Source: Verrucomicrobiota bacterium
GTDB taxonomy: Bacteria > Verrucomicrobiota > Verrucomicrobiia > Limisphaerales > JADJPG01
DNA length: 57,908 nucleotides
Assembly (NCBI GenBank): GCA_016713365.1
Contig: JADJPG010000044.1
Location: forward strand, 1 to 57,908
Reading direction: 5' to 3'
Below, one piece after another: positions 50,091-57,908 of the stretch. Below the pieces are notes generated by a model, which did not search any database, had not been told where the DNA came from, and worked only from the letters and a program-made list of their open reading frames with translations. Position 1 is the first letter of the stretch. Every line of letters starts with the position of its first letter. The position numbers and the translations under genes were made by a program.

Positions 50091-51440
50091 CCGTCAATGA
50101 TGGCCAGGCTCAGAACAATACGGTGACGCGCAATTTCACCGTCGCCATCAACGGTGTGGTCAACCAGCCGCCGACATTGAGTGCGATTAGCAACGTGCCG
50201 ATCAATGAGGACTCCAGCCAGCAGACGATCAATCTTGCTGGCATCGGCTCAGGATCAACCAGTGAGAATCAAGCCCTGGCGGTGACGGCGACATCGAGCA
50301 ACCCATCGCTGATTCCCACGCCGACGATCAGTTACGCCAGCCCGAACACGACGGGCACCTTGCGTTTCACGCCGGTGGCCAATGCGAGCGGGACGGCGAC
50401 GATCACCGTCCGGGTCAACGACGGCGGTTTGTTGAACAACCTTCTTTCCCGGACGTTCACGGTGACAGTGAACGCGGTGAACGACGTGCCGACGCTCAAC
50501 GCGTTGAGCAACCTCAGCTTGAACGTGAATGCCAGCCAGCAAACGGTATCGCTGAGTGGCATCGGCTCGGGCGCGGCCAACGAGAGTCAGTCGCTGGCGG
50601 TGACCGCGACGTCGAGCAACCCTGGTTTGATTCCTAATCCGACCGTGACCTACACGAGTCCTGGCACGACGGGCAGCCTGCGCTTCACGCCGGTGGCGAA
50701 CGCGACGGGCACGGCGACGATCAGTGTGACAGTCAGAGACGGTCAGGCTCAGAACAACCTTGTGACAAGAAGCTTTACAGTGACCGTCAGCGGTGCCGCC
50801 AACCGGCCGCCGACCCTGAGTGCGCTCAGTAATGTGACGCTCAATGAGGACGCGGCTCAGCAAACCATCAACCTCTCAGGCATCGGAACAGGTGCCACGG
50901 GAGAAGTTCAGCCGCTGACCGTGACGGCGACATCGAGCAACCCATCGCTGATTCCCACGCCGACGATCAGTTACGCCAGCCCGAACACGACGGGCACCTT
51001 GCGGTTTACGCCGGCGGCCAATGCCAGTGGCACGGCAACGATCACGGCAATGGTCAACGACGGTCAGACGCAAAGTAACACAGTCACCCGGAGCTTCACG
51101 GTGACAGTGAACGCGGTGAACGACGTCCCGACGCTCAACGCGTTAAGCAATGTCAGCTTGAACGCGAATGCGGGCCAGCAAACGGTAGCGCTCGGTGGCA
51201 TCGGCTCGGGTGCGGCCAACGAGAGTCAGTCGCTGGCGGTGACCGCGACGTCGAGCAACCCTGGTTTGATTCCTAATCCGACCGTGACCTACACGAGTCC
51301 TGGCACGACAGGCAGCCTGCGCTTCACGCCGGTGGCCAATGCGACGGGCACGGCGACCATCACGGTGAGGGTCAACGATGGCCAGGCGCTGAACAACCTC
51401 ATGACGCGAAGTTTCGTGGTCACCGTCGCGGGTGCAAGCA
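49533..51440 (+). repeat. Six tandem Ig/cadherin-like repeats in alternating A/B pairs
   Basis: Units of about 105 residues. A units have SNPSLIPTPTISYASPNTTG; B units have PTLNALSN with a variant core such as SNPGLIPNPTVTYTSPG. Long stretches of A are identical at 49644, 50282 and 50921, spaced 638 and 639 bp. The units share strand pattern and end in TVTVNAVND or a similar linker. Confidence 0.9.
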
Positions 51441-52645
51441 CTCAAACGCTCCTCGTCCAGGCGGAGTCAGGCACGCGAGTTTCTCCCCTGACAGTCGGGT
51501 CCGACACGGGTGCGGCAAACGGTCAGCATGTTTATTCGACCATTGCGAATCAGGGGACTGTTTCGTTTTCATTCACGACCACGCGGGCGACCAGTTACTC
51601 GATCTGGTGTCGCGTGCTGGCCCCGGACAACGGCCGGGACTCGTTCTTCTTCAAAATGGACAATGGCGTCGAAGAGATCTTTACCCTGGCGCCGCTTGGC
51701 AACTGGTCAGGGAACTGGCAGTGGGTGAAGCTGAATGTAATCGGTGTCACAAAAGTGCTTCCATTGAGTCAGGGAAATCACACCTTGGTGTTCCGCTGCC
51801 GCGAGGCATACAGCTACCTTGACGCGCTGTACATCACGAGCGATCCGAACTTCACCCCGCCTGCCAGCGGCGGCGTGACATTGGCAGCGGCGAGCGCTCC
51901 GGCTCAGTCGGTGGAAGATCGGATCCCTGATGTGACGGTGGATTCCGCGGCGCCGATGATCTCCGGGTTGGAGGTGATCGCCACGGATGCCCGGAGCATC
52001 ACGCTGAGCTGGCGCACGGATGAACCGGCCCGCAGCCGCGGTGACTACGGCACAACCGCGCTCGTGAACGATGGTTCGTTGGTGAACTCGAACTTCGCGA
52101 CCGACCACGTCCTGACGCTGCCTCGACTCCAACCAGGCACCGAGTATTTGATCCGCGTCGAGGCCATAGACGTCGCAGGAAATGTTGCGACGACAGAAAT
52201 CGGAAGGGCCTCGACCGCTCCGACATCCTCCATCCGCTGGAGCGCCGAGGACGGGACGTTCGCTCCGCCGTTGCGAATCTGGTCCAGCCCCGACGCCATC
52301 GGAGAGACGTGCGTCGCAGGTATGTATGCTGGCGGGTCGGTATTATTTCCTGTCCTGATCGATGTGCCGTCGAATTACCTGCTGTGGTGCCGGCTGCGTT
52401 CTCCAGTTCAGGATGACTGGGCGTTCAAGCTCCTGATCGATGGGGAGAAATCTGAGCTTCCGCCCGTTGGCGGGGACCGGACAAGGGAGCCGTGGCGATG
52501 GATGCCTCTGATTAAACGTTCCTCCGCACTTGCCATCGGACTCCATGAATTGCGCGTCGATTCGCTTCCGGCTGGTGTAGTTCTCGATGAGTTCATCCTT
52601 ACGAACGATCCGGACTGGCATCCAGGTGAGGTGGAGGTCCAGTGA
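50039..52645 (+). CDS. Secreted repeat protein with CBM-like and FN3 domains, 3' part of a frameshifted gene
   Basis: 868 residues from a TTG in mid-repeat, so the true start is that of the 49191 ORF. It holds about four and a half Ig/cadherin-like repeats, a CBM-like domain (LLVQAESGTRVSPLTVGSD to CREAYSYLDALYI), an FN3 or purple-acid-phosphatase-like domain (ISGLEVIATDARSITLSWRT to GNVATTEIG) and a second CBM-like domain (IRWSAEDGTFAPPLRIWSS to EFILTNDPDWHPG). No catalytic residues are evident. It may be a cell-surface or extracellular polysaccharide-binding scaffold. It ends 3 bp before the convergent DUF2238 gene. Confidence 0.8.
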   Translation: MRFTPVANATGTATISVTVNDGQAQNNTVTRNFTVAINGVVNQPPTLSAISNVPINEDSSQQTINLAGIGSGSTSENQALAVTATSSNPSLIPTPTISYASPNTTGTLRFTPVANASGTATITVRVNDGGLLNNLLSRTFTVTVNAVNDVPTLNALSNLSLNVNASQQTVSLSGIGSGAANESQSLAVTATSSNPGLIPNPTVTYTSPGTTGSLRFTPVANATGTATISVTVRDGQAQNNLVTRSFTVTVSGAANRPPTLSALSNVTLNEDAAQQTINLSGIGTGATGEVQPLTVTATSSNPSLIPTPTISYASPNTTGTLRFTPAANASGTATITAMVNDGQTQSNTVTRSFTVTVNAVNDVPTLNALSNVSLNANAGQQTVALGGIGSGAANESQSLAVTATSSNPGLIPNPTVTYTSPGTTGSLRFTPVANATGTATITVRVNDGQALNNLMTRSFVVTVAGASTQTLLVQAESGTRVSPLTVGSDTGAANGQHVYSTIANQGTVSFSFTTTRATSYSIWCRVLAPDNGRDSFFFKMDNGVEEIFTLAPLGNWSGNWQWVKLNVIGVTKVLPLSQGNHTLVFRCREAYSYLDALYITSDPNFTPPASGGVTLAAASAPAQSVEDRIPDVTVDSAAPMISGLEVIATDARSITLSWRTDEPARSRGDYGTTALVNDGSLVNSNFATDHVLTLPRLQPGTEYLIRVEAIDVAGNVATTEIGRASTAPTSSIRWSAEDGTFAPPLRIWSSPDAIGETCVAGMYAGGSVLFPVLIDVPSNYLLWCRLRSPVQDDWAFKLLIDGEKSELPPVGGDRTREPWRWMPLIKRSSALAIGLHELRVDSLPAGVVLDEFILTNDPDWHPGEVEVQ

Positions 52646-52648
52646 ACT

Positions 52649-53374
52649 CTACGGATGGTTCTTGCCCGTCATCTTCGCCAGCGCTTCTTCGCCGAGAGGT
52701 TCGGGAAGTTTCACCCGGAAGCTGTCGCTCCATTCGCGGCTGAAGTCCCGTTGCCACTTCGCGTTCACCGCGGCGGTAATGCCCATCGCGATAAGTGCGC
52801 CGAGGCTGGCCAGCGCCATGTCCTTGTGTGCGTCCCAGATGTCACCCTGCGCGCCAAGATACGCCATGCCGAGCTCGCCGCCGAACACGCCCACGGCCAG
52901 CCATTCGATCAACTCGTAGACCATGGAGCTCGACATGGTGAGATCGAGTGGCAGGAAGTAACCCCAGAATCCCCGGACATTCGCCACGCGCAGGAAGATC
53001 TCGCGGATCGGATACGCGAACAGGAATCCATAGAGGAAGTGAAGGACGCGGTCGAAGTTGTTTCGCTCCCAGCCCACGAGCTCGTTGAAACTCCGGCCCG
53101 TCACCGCTCGAAACCAGTCGTCGTACGGCACCAGGGCGTAGGTGTAGTGCGATCCGATCTCGTGCAGGCAGAGGAACAAGAAGATGAGCGTGTAGGAAAG
53201 CCGCGAGAACACGAATTTGTCCCGGATGAACCAGAACACGAAGGCCGCGAATACCACGAGCACGTTCTCCAGCAGCCAGTCGCCGCGGTTGTGAGGATGG
53301 ATCGCGAGCGGGATCGCAAGAGCTAGGAACAGCACGCTCAACACGGCCATGTGTCGACGGTAGCGCGATGGCAT
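52649..53374 (-). CDS. DUF2238 family inner-membrane protein (YjdF-like)
   Basis: 241 residues with about six hydrophobic segments (MAVLSVLFLALAIPLAI, VLVVFAAFVFWFI, YTLIFLFLCLHEIGSHYTY, FLYGFLFAYPIREIFL, VYELIEWLAVGVFGGELG, ALASLGALIAMGITAAV). The family signature HEIGSHYTY and NFDRVLHFLYGF are present, as are acidic residues near GAQGDIWDAHKDM. Function of the family is unknown. The ATG at 53374 is preferred over a TTG at 53422. Its start is just beyond the stop of the DUF1549/DUF1553 gene, so the pair may be co-transcribed. Confidence 0.88.
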   Translation of the reverse strand: MPSRYRRHMAVLSVLFLALAIPLAIHPHNRGDWLLENVLVVFAAFVFWFIRDKFVFSRLSYTLIFLFLCLHEIGSHYTYALVPYDDWFRAVTGRSFNELVGWERNNFDRVLHFLYGFLFAYPIREIFLRVANVRGFWGYFLPLDLTMSSSMVYELIEWLAVGVFGGELGMAYLGAQGDIWDAHKDMALASLGALIAMGITAAVNAKWQRDFSREWSDSFRVKLPEPLGEEALAKMTGKNHP

Positions 53375-53418
53375 GTCCGTCCGCCGATGCCGGTGCCTGG
53401 TGTGAGAAGCGTTTTTGT

Positions 53419-55950
53419 TCAATCCACGTAGACGAACTCGTTCAGGTTCAGCAACGCGCGGCAGACCTCGGTCAGGCTTCGTTGCGATGCCATGCGCAGA
53501 CAGGCTTCAAGCTCGGCCTTGGCGGGACGACGTTGCAAGGCCAGTTGAAACGCTCGCTCGATCTGGCGCTGTGGACTTTCGCCGGCCTCCGCAACCACGC
53601 GCTGACTGAAGCTTCGCGCCGCCTCAACCGCGAGCGGCGAGTTTAGCAATGACAGCGCCTGGGGTGCGACTGTCGATTCGTTCCGCCGTGCGCACGACGC
53701 GGAGTTTTCCGGCAGATCGAATGTTTCCATGAACGGCACGCGCACAGTGCGCTTCTGCACCAGGTAAACGCTGCGAACGTTCTGTTCAGGCTTGGGCGAC
53801 GGATACCATCCCTTCGTCTTCTCCGCGTTGTCATCCAGGAACGCCGGGTTTGCCTGAAGATTCTCCGGTGGCAAGTCCGGCCATACCGGCGGCCCGCCCG
53901 CCTTGTTCGTCAGCAATCCGGACACGGCGAGCAGCGCGTCGCGCAATTGTTCGGCGCTGAGGCGACGTGGATCGCGCGAGGCCTGACGATACGTCGCGCT
54001 CGTCACCACCAGCCGGTGCAGCTTCTTCATCGACCAACCGTTGCGGACAAATTCACCCGCCAGCCAGTCGAGCAGCTCAGGATTCTCCGGCTGTGCGCCG
54101 GCAAGTCCGAAGTCATTTGGTGTCGCGACCAAGCCTTCGCCGAAGTAACCCTGCCAGACGCGGTTCACGAGCACGCGCGCGGTGAGCGGGTTCTGCGGGG
54201 ACGCGATCCAATCCGCCAGTGTGAGTCGGCGGCCCGTGGACTTTTTGTTTGCGACGATCTGGACCTTCGCGGGGTTGGGATCAAGCGCGGAAAGAAATCC
54301 CGGCTCCACCGGTTCGCGCTCCGCCTTGTGATCGCCTTGGAACAGAATCCTGGTCAGCCGCACCTTCTCCTTGTCGTCCGCGGCGAGCAAACCCAGCGTG
54401 AACTCGCGCCGTTGCTTCTTCAGCCCGGCAATCTCCTTTTCCAGCGCGTCATGTTTCGACTTCTCGTCGTCCTTGAGCGCGGCTTTTACTTCCTTGTCGC
54501 CGGGCTCGATCTTCTTTTCGATGCCCTCGATCTTGGACTTTAGCTCGTTCGTCCGTTGCACCTTCGGGGTTTCGAGCAGCAGCTTCTCCTCTGAAGTCAG
54601 CTTCGCGAAGCGTTCGTCGCGCATTCGCTTCTTGATACCGGCCAGAATGGCGTCGCGCTGCTGGACGAGCGGTCCGATCTTGGCGTCGAGCGATCGGTTG
54701 TGCGCGCGAATCGCCTCCTGATCGGCGGCGAGATCCAGCGGGGTGTCGTCCGCGTATTTCACCGGCTCGAAAAACGCGCGGAGTCGGAAATGGTCCGCCT
54801 GCGAGATGGGATCGAATTTGTGGTCGTGACAGCGGCAGCAACTCATCGTGAGACCGAGGAACGCGCTGCCGGTCGTCTCCGTCAGGTCAGCCATCCACTC
54901 GGCGCGCGCGCGGTCCTGCTCGTTGAAGGCGCCGGCTGAATTGTCCTGCGGACCGAGCCGCAGATACGTCGTCGCGATGAGCGCGTCCTGCTCGGCGGCG
55001 TTCTTGGGCGGACCATCGATCAATTCATCGCCCGCCAACTGTTCGCGGATGAAGCGGTCGAACGGCTTGTCCGCGTTGAACGAACGGATCACGTAATCGC
55101 GGAAGCGCCATGCCTTCGGGCGAAACTCGTCCCAGTCGAACCCGTTGCTGTCGCTGTAACGAATGACGTCCAGCCAAGCCCGCGCCCAATGTTCGCCGTA
55201 GCGCGGCGACGCGAGCAATTCGTCCACGAGCCGTTCGTAGGCGTCCGCGCGTCTGTCCGCGAGGAAGCGTTCCATCTGCTCCGGCGTGGGCGGCAGTCCC
55301 GTGAGATCAAAGTATAGTCGGCGTGCGAGCGTGCGCTGGTCGGCTTCGCGGGGAGGCGTGGTGCCACTGGCTTCGAAGCGTGCGAGAGTGAAGCGATCGA
55401 GCGGCGTGCGCGCCCAGCGTTTGTTCTTCACCTCTGGCGGTTGAACCATCTTCACCGGCTTGAGCGACCAGAGATCGAGGCGTTGCCCGCCGAAGATGCG
55501 GACGATGGGATTGCGTTTGTCGCTCCACGCGTCGCCGATCGTCTCACCCGGCGCGAGCTTGGGTGTCGCCGCGAGCGCGGTCACTTTCGGCCACGGCGCG
55601 CCGTCGCGGATCCAGCGTTCCAGCACGGCAACGTCGTTCGTGGTCAGCTTCTCCTTCGGAGGCATCTCGAGATCTTTCTTCGAGTGCATCACCGCGTGGA
55701 GCAGGAGCGAGTCGGCCGGCTTGCCGGGAACCACGGCGCGTTCGCCAGATTCACCGGCCTTCAAGATCGCGTCGCGCGAATCGAGCCGGAGACTACCCTT
55801 CACCTTGTCCGGACCGTGACAGCTGACGCAGCGCGATTCGAGCAACGGCCAGACTTTGTCCGTGAAATGCTGATCAGCTTCGCTGCCGGCGGCGGACACG
55901 GCGAGTCCCGTGAGCGCGCTGGCGAGCAGCAAGATCGGACCGGCTTTCAT
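53419..55950 (-). CDS. PSD1-type cytochrome with DUF1549 and DUF1553 domains
   Basis: 843 residues starting MKAGPILLLASALTG (an alternative ATG is at 55962). A signal peptide precedes a planctomycete-type cytochrome c domain with CVSCHGPDKVKGSLRLDS (Cys41). DUF1549 (about 165-380: PLDRFTLARFEA, RRLYFDLTGLPPTPEQ, DSNGFDWDEFRPKAWRF) and DUF1553 (about 595-830: LADWIASPQNPLTARVLVNR, TPNDFGLAGAQPENPELLDW) follow, separated by a charged, coiled-coil-like insert. Such proteins are abundant in planctomycetes and Verrucomicrobia and are linked to polysaccharide use; the reaction is unknown. Probably periplasmic. Confidence 0.92.
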   Translation of the reverse strand: MKAGPILLLASALTGLAVSAAGSEADQHFTDKVWPLLESRCVSCHGPDKVKGSLRLDSRDAILKAGESGERAVVPGKPADSLLLHAVMHSKKDLEMPPKEKLTTNDVAVLERWIRDGAPWPKVTALAATPKLAPGETIGDAWSDKRNPIVRIFGGQRLDLWSLKPVKMVQPPEVKNKRWARTPLDRFTLARFEASGTTPPREADQRTLARRLYFDLTGLPPTPEQMERFLADRRADAYERLVDELLASPRYGEHWARAWLDVIRYSDSNGFDWDEFRPKAWRFRDYVIRSFNADKPFDRFIREQLAGDELIDGPPKNAAEQDALIATTYLRLGPQDNSAGAFNEQDRARAEWMADLTETTGSAFLGLTMSCCRCHDHKFDPISQADHFRLRAFFEPVKYADDTPLDLAADQEAIRAHNRSLDAKIGPLVQQRDAILAGIKKRMRDERFAKLTSEEKLLLETPKVQRTNELKSKIEGIEKKIEPGDKEVKAALKDDEKSKHDALEKEIAGLKKQRREFTLGLLAADDKEKVRLTRILFQGDHKAEREPVEPGFLSALDPNPAKVQIVANKKSTGRRLTLADWIASPQNPLTARVLVNRVWQGYFGEGLVATPNDFGLAGAQPENPELLDWLAGEFVRNGWSMKKLHRLVVTSATYRQASRDPRRLSAEQLRDALLAVSGLLTNKAGGPPVWPDLPPENLQANPAFLDDNAEKTKGWYPSPKPEQNVRSVYLVQKRTVRVPFMETFDLPENSASCARRNESTVAPQALSLLNSPLAVEAARSFSQRVVAEAGESPQRQIERAFQLALQRRPAKAELEACLRMASQRSLTEVCRALLNLNEFVYVD

Positions 55951-56294
55951 GACACGCAGCATGCCCAAGTCCGGACGCGCGGGCAAATGCGTTTGTTCGA
56001 GGAGTGTGGGCAGGTGACTATCGCATCGTCCACTTCGTGCCGTGATTGCCATGGTGCGAAATGATGCGGACCTTGAATCGTGTGGAATTGCCGGTCTGAA
56101 CGAGGGAATCCCGCTGGGATTAGCGGGAGCGCGGCTACGGGAAAGCCGAGCCGCAGCGCGCCCGAAAATACCTCGGGGCACTGTTCACCACGGCCTCGCC
56201 TTTATCCACCTGCTGCGACTGATCCTGCGGACACCGTCGCGCTCCGCATCACTGGAGATTCCATTCACAAGGAGATTGTTCTAAGTTCCCAGGC
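55951..56294. other. Divergent intergenic region with a dispersed hairpin repeat
   Basis: 344 bp between the PSD1 cytochrome and the divergent DUF1080 gene, so both promoters should be here. The only structure I can support is the hairpin-rich segment 56110-56160 listed separately. No gene is convincing. Confidence 0.5.
56110..56160. repeat. Hairpin-rich element, possible dispersed repeat
   Basis: Two adjacent inverted repeats: CCCGCT/AGCGGG (56110-56115 and 56122-56127) and GCGCGGCT/AGCCGC followed by AGCGC (56129-56136 and 56149-56159). The second resembles GAGCGCGGCT-type dispersed repeats of verrucomicrobial genomes, but no copy elsewhere in the window was found by eye. Confidence 0.45.
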
Positions 56295-57095
56295 ATGACT
56301 TTCAAACGCCTCTCGCTCTTGCTCGCGGGGTTTATGCTCGCGGGCTGGGACATAAATCTTCCCGCCGCGGAACCGCCGATTGTGCAAGCGCGAGATGGCT
56401 CGGGTGTGTTCGGTCACAAGGCGACGCCCAAGCTGCCGTGGTGCGAGTGGGTGGTGCATGATCCGGATCGTCCCGCGCCGCGCCGCGTGAATCCCGGCCC
56501 CGCCCAACTGCCCGTTCCTGCTCCGGCGGATGCCATCGTGCTCTTCGACGGACGCGATACTTCCGCGTGGCAAAGCAATGCATGGCGCGTGGTGGACGGT
56601 TTTTGGGAAGCCGCAGATGGTGCGGCTCCGCGGACGCGTGAGAAGTTCAGCAGCTTTCAGTTGCACCTGGAATGGCTGCCGCCCGCGGACTTCAAGGGGC
56701 CTTGGTATAATCAGGGCAACAACGGCGTGCTGATTCACGGGCTGTATGAAATCCAGATCTTCGATTCCTACAACGTGAAGTGGGCGCCGGACGGCCAGTG
56801 TGCGGCGATTTATGGGCAGACCCCGCCGCTGGTGAACGCCTGTCGTCCGCCCGGCGAATGGCAGAGCTACGACATGGTCTTCACCGCGCCGGTGATTCAG
56901 GACGGAAAGGTCACGCAGCCCGCGCGCCTGACGCTATTCCACAATGGCGTGCTCGTGCATCTGAACGAGGAAATCCGCGGCGGCACTGGGCACCTCGTTC
57001 TGCCGCGTCCGGTGACGGTGGCGGAGGGGCCGCTCGTACTCGCCGGTCACGGCTGCCCCGTCCGCTTCCGCAACATCTGGCTACGGAAGCTGTGA
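56295..57095 (+). CDS. Secreted DUF1080 protein (3-keto-disaccharide hydrolase family)
   Basis: 266 residues. Signal peptide (LSLLLAGFMLAGWDINLPAA), then the concanavalin-like DUF1080 fold: IVLFDGRDTSAW, WEAADGAAP, FQLHLEWLPP, GNNGVLIHGLYEIQIFDSY, CRPPGEWQSYDMVF, LFHNGVLVHLNEE and GPLVLAGHGCPVRFRNIWLR, in family order. Members bind or cleave sugars, some acting on 3-keto-glycosides; the catalytic pair cannot be assigned with certainty. It is divergent from the PSD1 cytochrome gene, a usual neighbour of this family. Confidence 0.92.
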   Translation: MTFKRLSLLLAGFMLAGWDINLPAAEPPIVQARDGSGVFGHKATPKLPWCEWVVHDPDRPAPRRVNPGPAQLPVPAPADAIVLFDGRDTSAWQSNAWRVVDGFWEAADGAAPRTREKFSSFQLHLEWLPPADFKGPWYNQGNNGVLIHGLYEIQIFDSYNVKWAPDGQCAAIYGQTPPLVNACRPPGEWQSYDMVFTAPVIQDGKVTQPARLTLFHNGVLVHLNEEIRGGTGHLVLPRPVTVAEGPLVLAGHGCPVRFRNIWLRKL

Positions 57096-57193
57096 GCATA
57101 GGAGCCGGCGGTTCGGCTTGCGTGCCGGTCTCGATGGGCGGTTGAACATCGGGCGAAGGTGGATATAGTCCTTCCCATCAACCGGAGTTGTCT

Positions 57194-57908
57194 ATGAGCT
57201 TGTCGTGTCATCTCGTTCGTCGTCCAAGGAAGGTTTCCTTTCTCACGTTGCTGCTGAGCGGCCTGCTGTTCGCGGCGTTCGCCACCGCCCAGCCTGCCGC
57301 GCCGCGTCTGGAGATTCATCGCCCCGCCATCAGCAACGACTGGGTGCGGCTGAACAGTCCCGCCCAACCCAATTCCGTCCTGGCGCTCGAAGCCTCCGCG
57401 AATCTCAGCGCGTGGACGAACATCGCGACGCTACACGACGCGCTGTTTTGGTATCCGGATACCGGCGCGGAGAACTTCGATCATCGGTTCTATCGTGCGC
57501 AGGCTCGGACACGCGGCGCGGATGATGACTGGAAGAATCAGGCGTGGTTTCCGGAGGAACCGTTTCGCTCATTCAGTCCAGGTGAAGCAGTGCGCTGGGT
57601 GAAGTTCGCCATCCTGCTGGATGAGCCGTGGCGCGTCTTCTATCAGGACAGCACGGAGTTTCCTTTCCACTACGACTTCGCCACGCAACGTCTCGCGCCG
57701 TTCCTCGGGCTCGACCGCCCGGGCTTCGACGCCGTTTCGCTGCGTCGCGAGAATCAGCGCGTGGTGCTCGGCGCGTTGCTCTATCCACCGCGCACGACCT
57801 TCGTGGAATACGGCGTGCAGTTCATCGGCCTCGACGCCTACACGCCGGAGGAAATCGCGCGTTGGTTCAATCTGGTGAAGGCGACCGTGTACGCGACGAA
57901 CGGCGCGG
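57194..57908 (+). CDS. Secreted protein, 3' end outside window
   Basis: 238 codons from an ATG, open to the end of the window. Signal peptide (VSFLTLLLSGLLFAAFA), then a beta-sandwich-like stretch with the pattern of verrucomicrobial secreted proteins (LALEASANLSAWTNIA, FDHRFYRAQ). The remainder (FAILLDEPWRVFYQDSTEF, FHYDFATQRLAPFLGLDRPG) recalls the front of large verrucomicrobial proteins that end in a PEP/pyruvate-binding domain, but that domain is not in the window. I leave the function open. Confidence 0.7.
   Translation, partial: MSLSCHLVRRPRKVSFLTLLLSGLLFAAFATAQPAAPRLEIHRPAISNDWVRLNSPAQPNSVLALEASANLSAWTNIATLHDALFWYPDTGAENFDHRFYRAQARTRGADDDWKNQAWFPEEPFRSFSPGEAVRWVKFAILLDEPWRVFYQDSTEFPFHYDFATQRLAPFLGLDRPGFDAVSLRRENQRVVLGALLYPPRTTFVEYGVQFIGLDAYTPEEIARWFNLVKATVYATNGA

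Noticed and set aside
1..57908. tRNA, rRNA, CRISPR arrays, transposases, integrases and phage genes
   Set aside because: None seen on reading the window and its translations; the repeats found are short dispersed hairpins.

Overview
The window looks like a chromosomal segment of a GC-rich Verrucomicrobiota bacterium, probably of the Pedosphaera/Limisphaerales kind. The evidence is family-level: a DUF1549/DUF1553 cytochrome with a DUF1080 neighbour, a TIGR02603-type haem domain, pseudopilins with the FTLIEL start, FN3/cadherin-like secreted proteins, and dispersed hairpin repeats of the kind common in that phylum. I saw no tRNA, rRNA, CRISPR array, transposase or prophage.

Layout. 1-1,300 is a decayed patch: two short unknown ORFs, a perfect 28-bp palindrome, a gene stub, a dispersed repeat and a VOC-family pseudogene. 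1,299-11,551 holds metabolic and sensory genes: a PQQ-like propeller protein, a zinc alcohol dehydrogenase, an amidohydrolase, a CE15 esterase, a hybrid histidine kinase, a fatty acid desaturase and a ferredoxin with a clear terminator. cinA lies on the minus strand at 11,627-12,886.

13,127-29,001 is one long co-directional type II secretion operon: a Spy-like head gene, gspE, F, G, H, I, J, K, L, M, a GspC-like gene, a secretin divided between two genes, and finally an NtrB/NtrC-type kinase and sigma-54 activator. The intergenic region before it carries a sigma-54-like -24/-12 element and, upstream, two nearly identical 15-bp dyads 32 bp apart, so the operon probably encodes its own activator. 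Three pseudopilin genes have repeat DNA in their leader-coding segments, and in gspJ and gspK long hairpin elements are translated in frame.

29,006-40,155 carries ordinary genes: AI-2E and MFS transporters, Nudix, a haem-domain protein, MarR, a class V aminotransferase, a lipoprotein, a TPR protein, an RG-rich protein and an APC permease.

40,495-45,414 is a compact porin-cytochrome locus: an MtrA/DmsE-like multihaem lipoprotein, an MtrB/PioB-like 739-aa outer-membrane barrel, a monohaem cytochrome c, and a membrane heptahaem NapC/NirT protein resembling ImcH. Together these could carry electrons from quinol across both membranes. A tricorn-like protease follows.

49,191-52,645 is a secreted FN3/Ig-like repeat protein with a one-base frameshift. 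The window ends with a DUF2238 membrane protein, a DUF1549/DUF1553 cytochrome, a DUF1080 protein and a truncated secreted protein. The strongest leads are the self-regulated secretion operon, the secretin split inside an N domain, repeats living in prepilin leaders, and the porin-cytochrome conduit.
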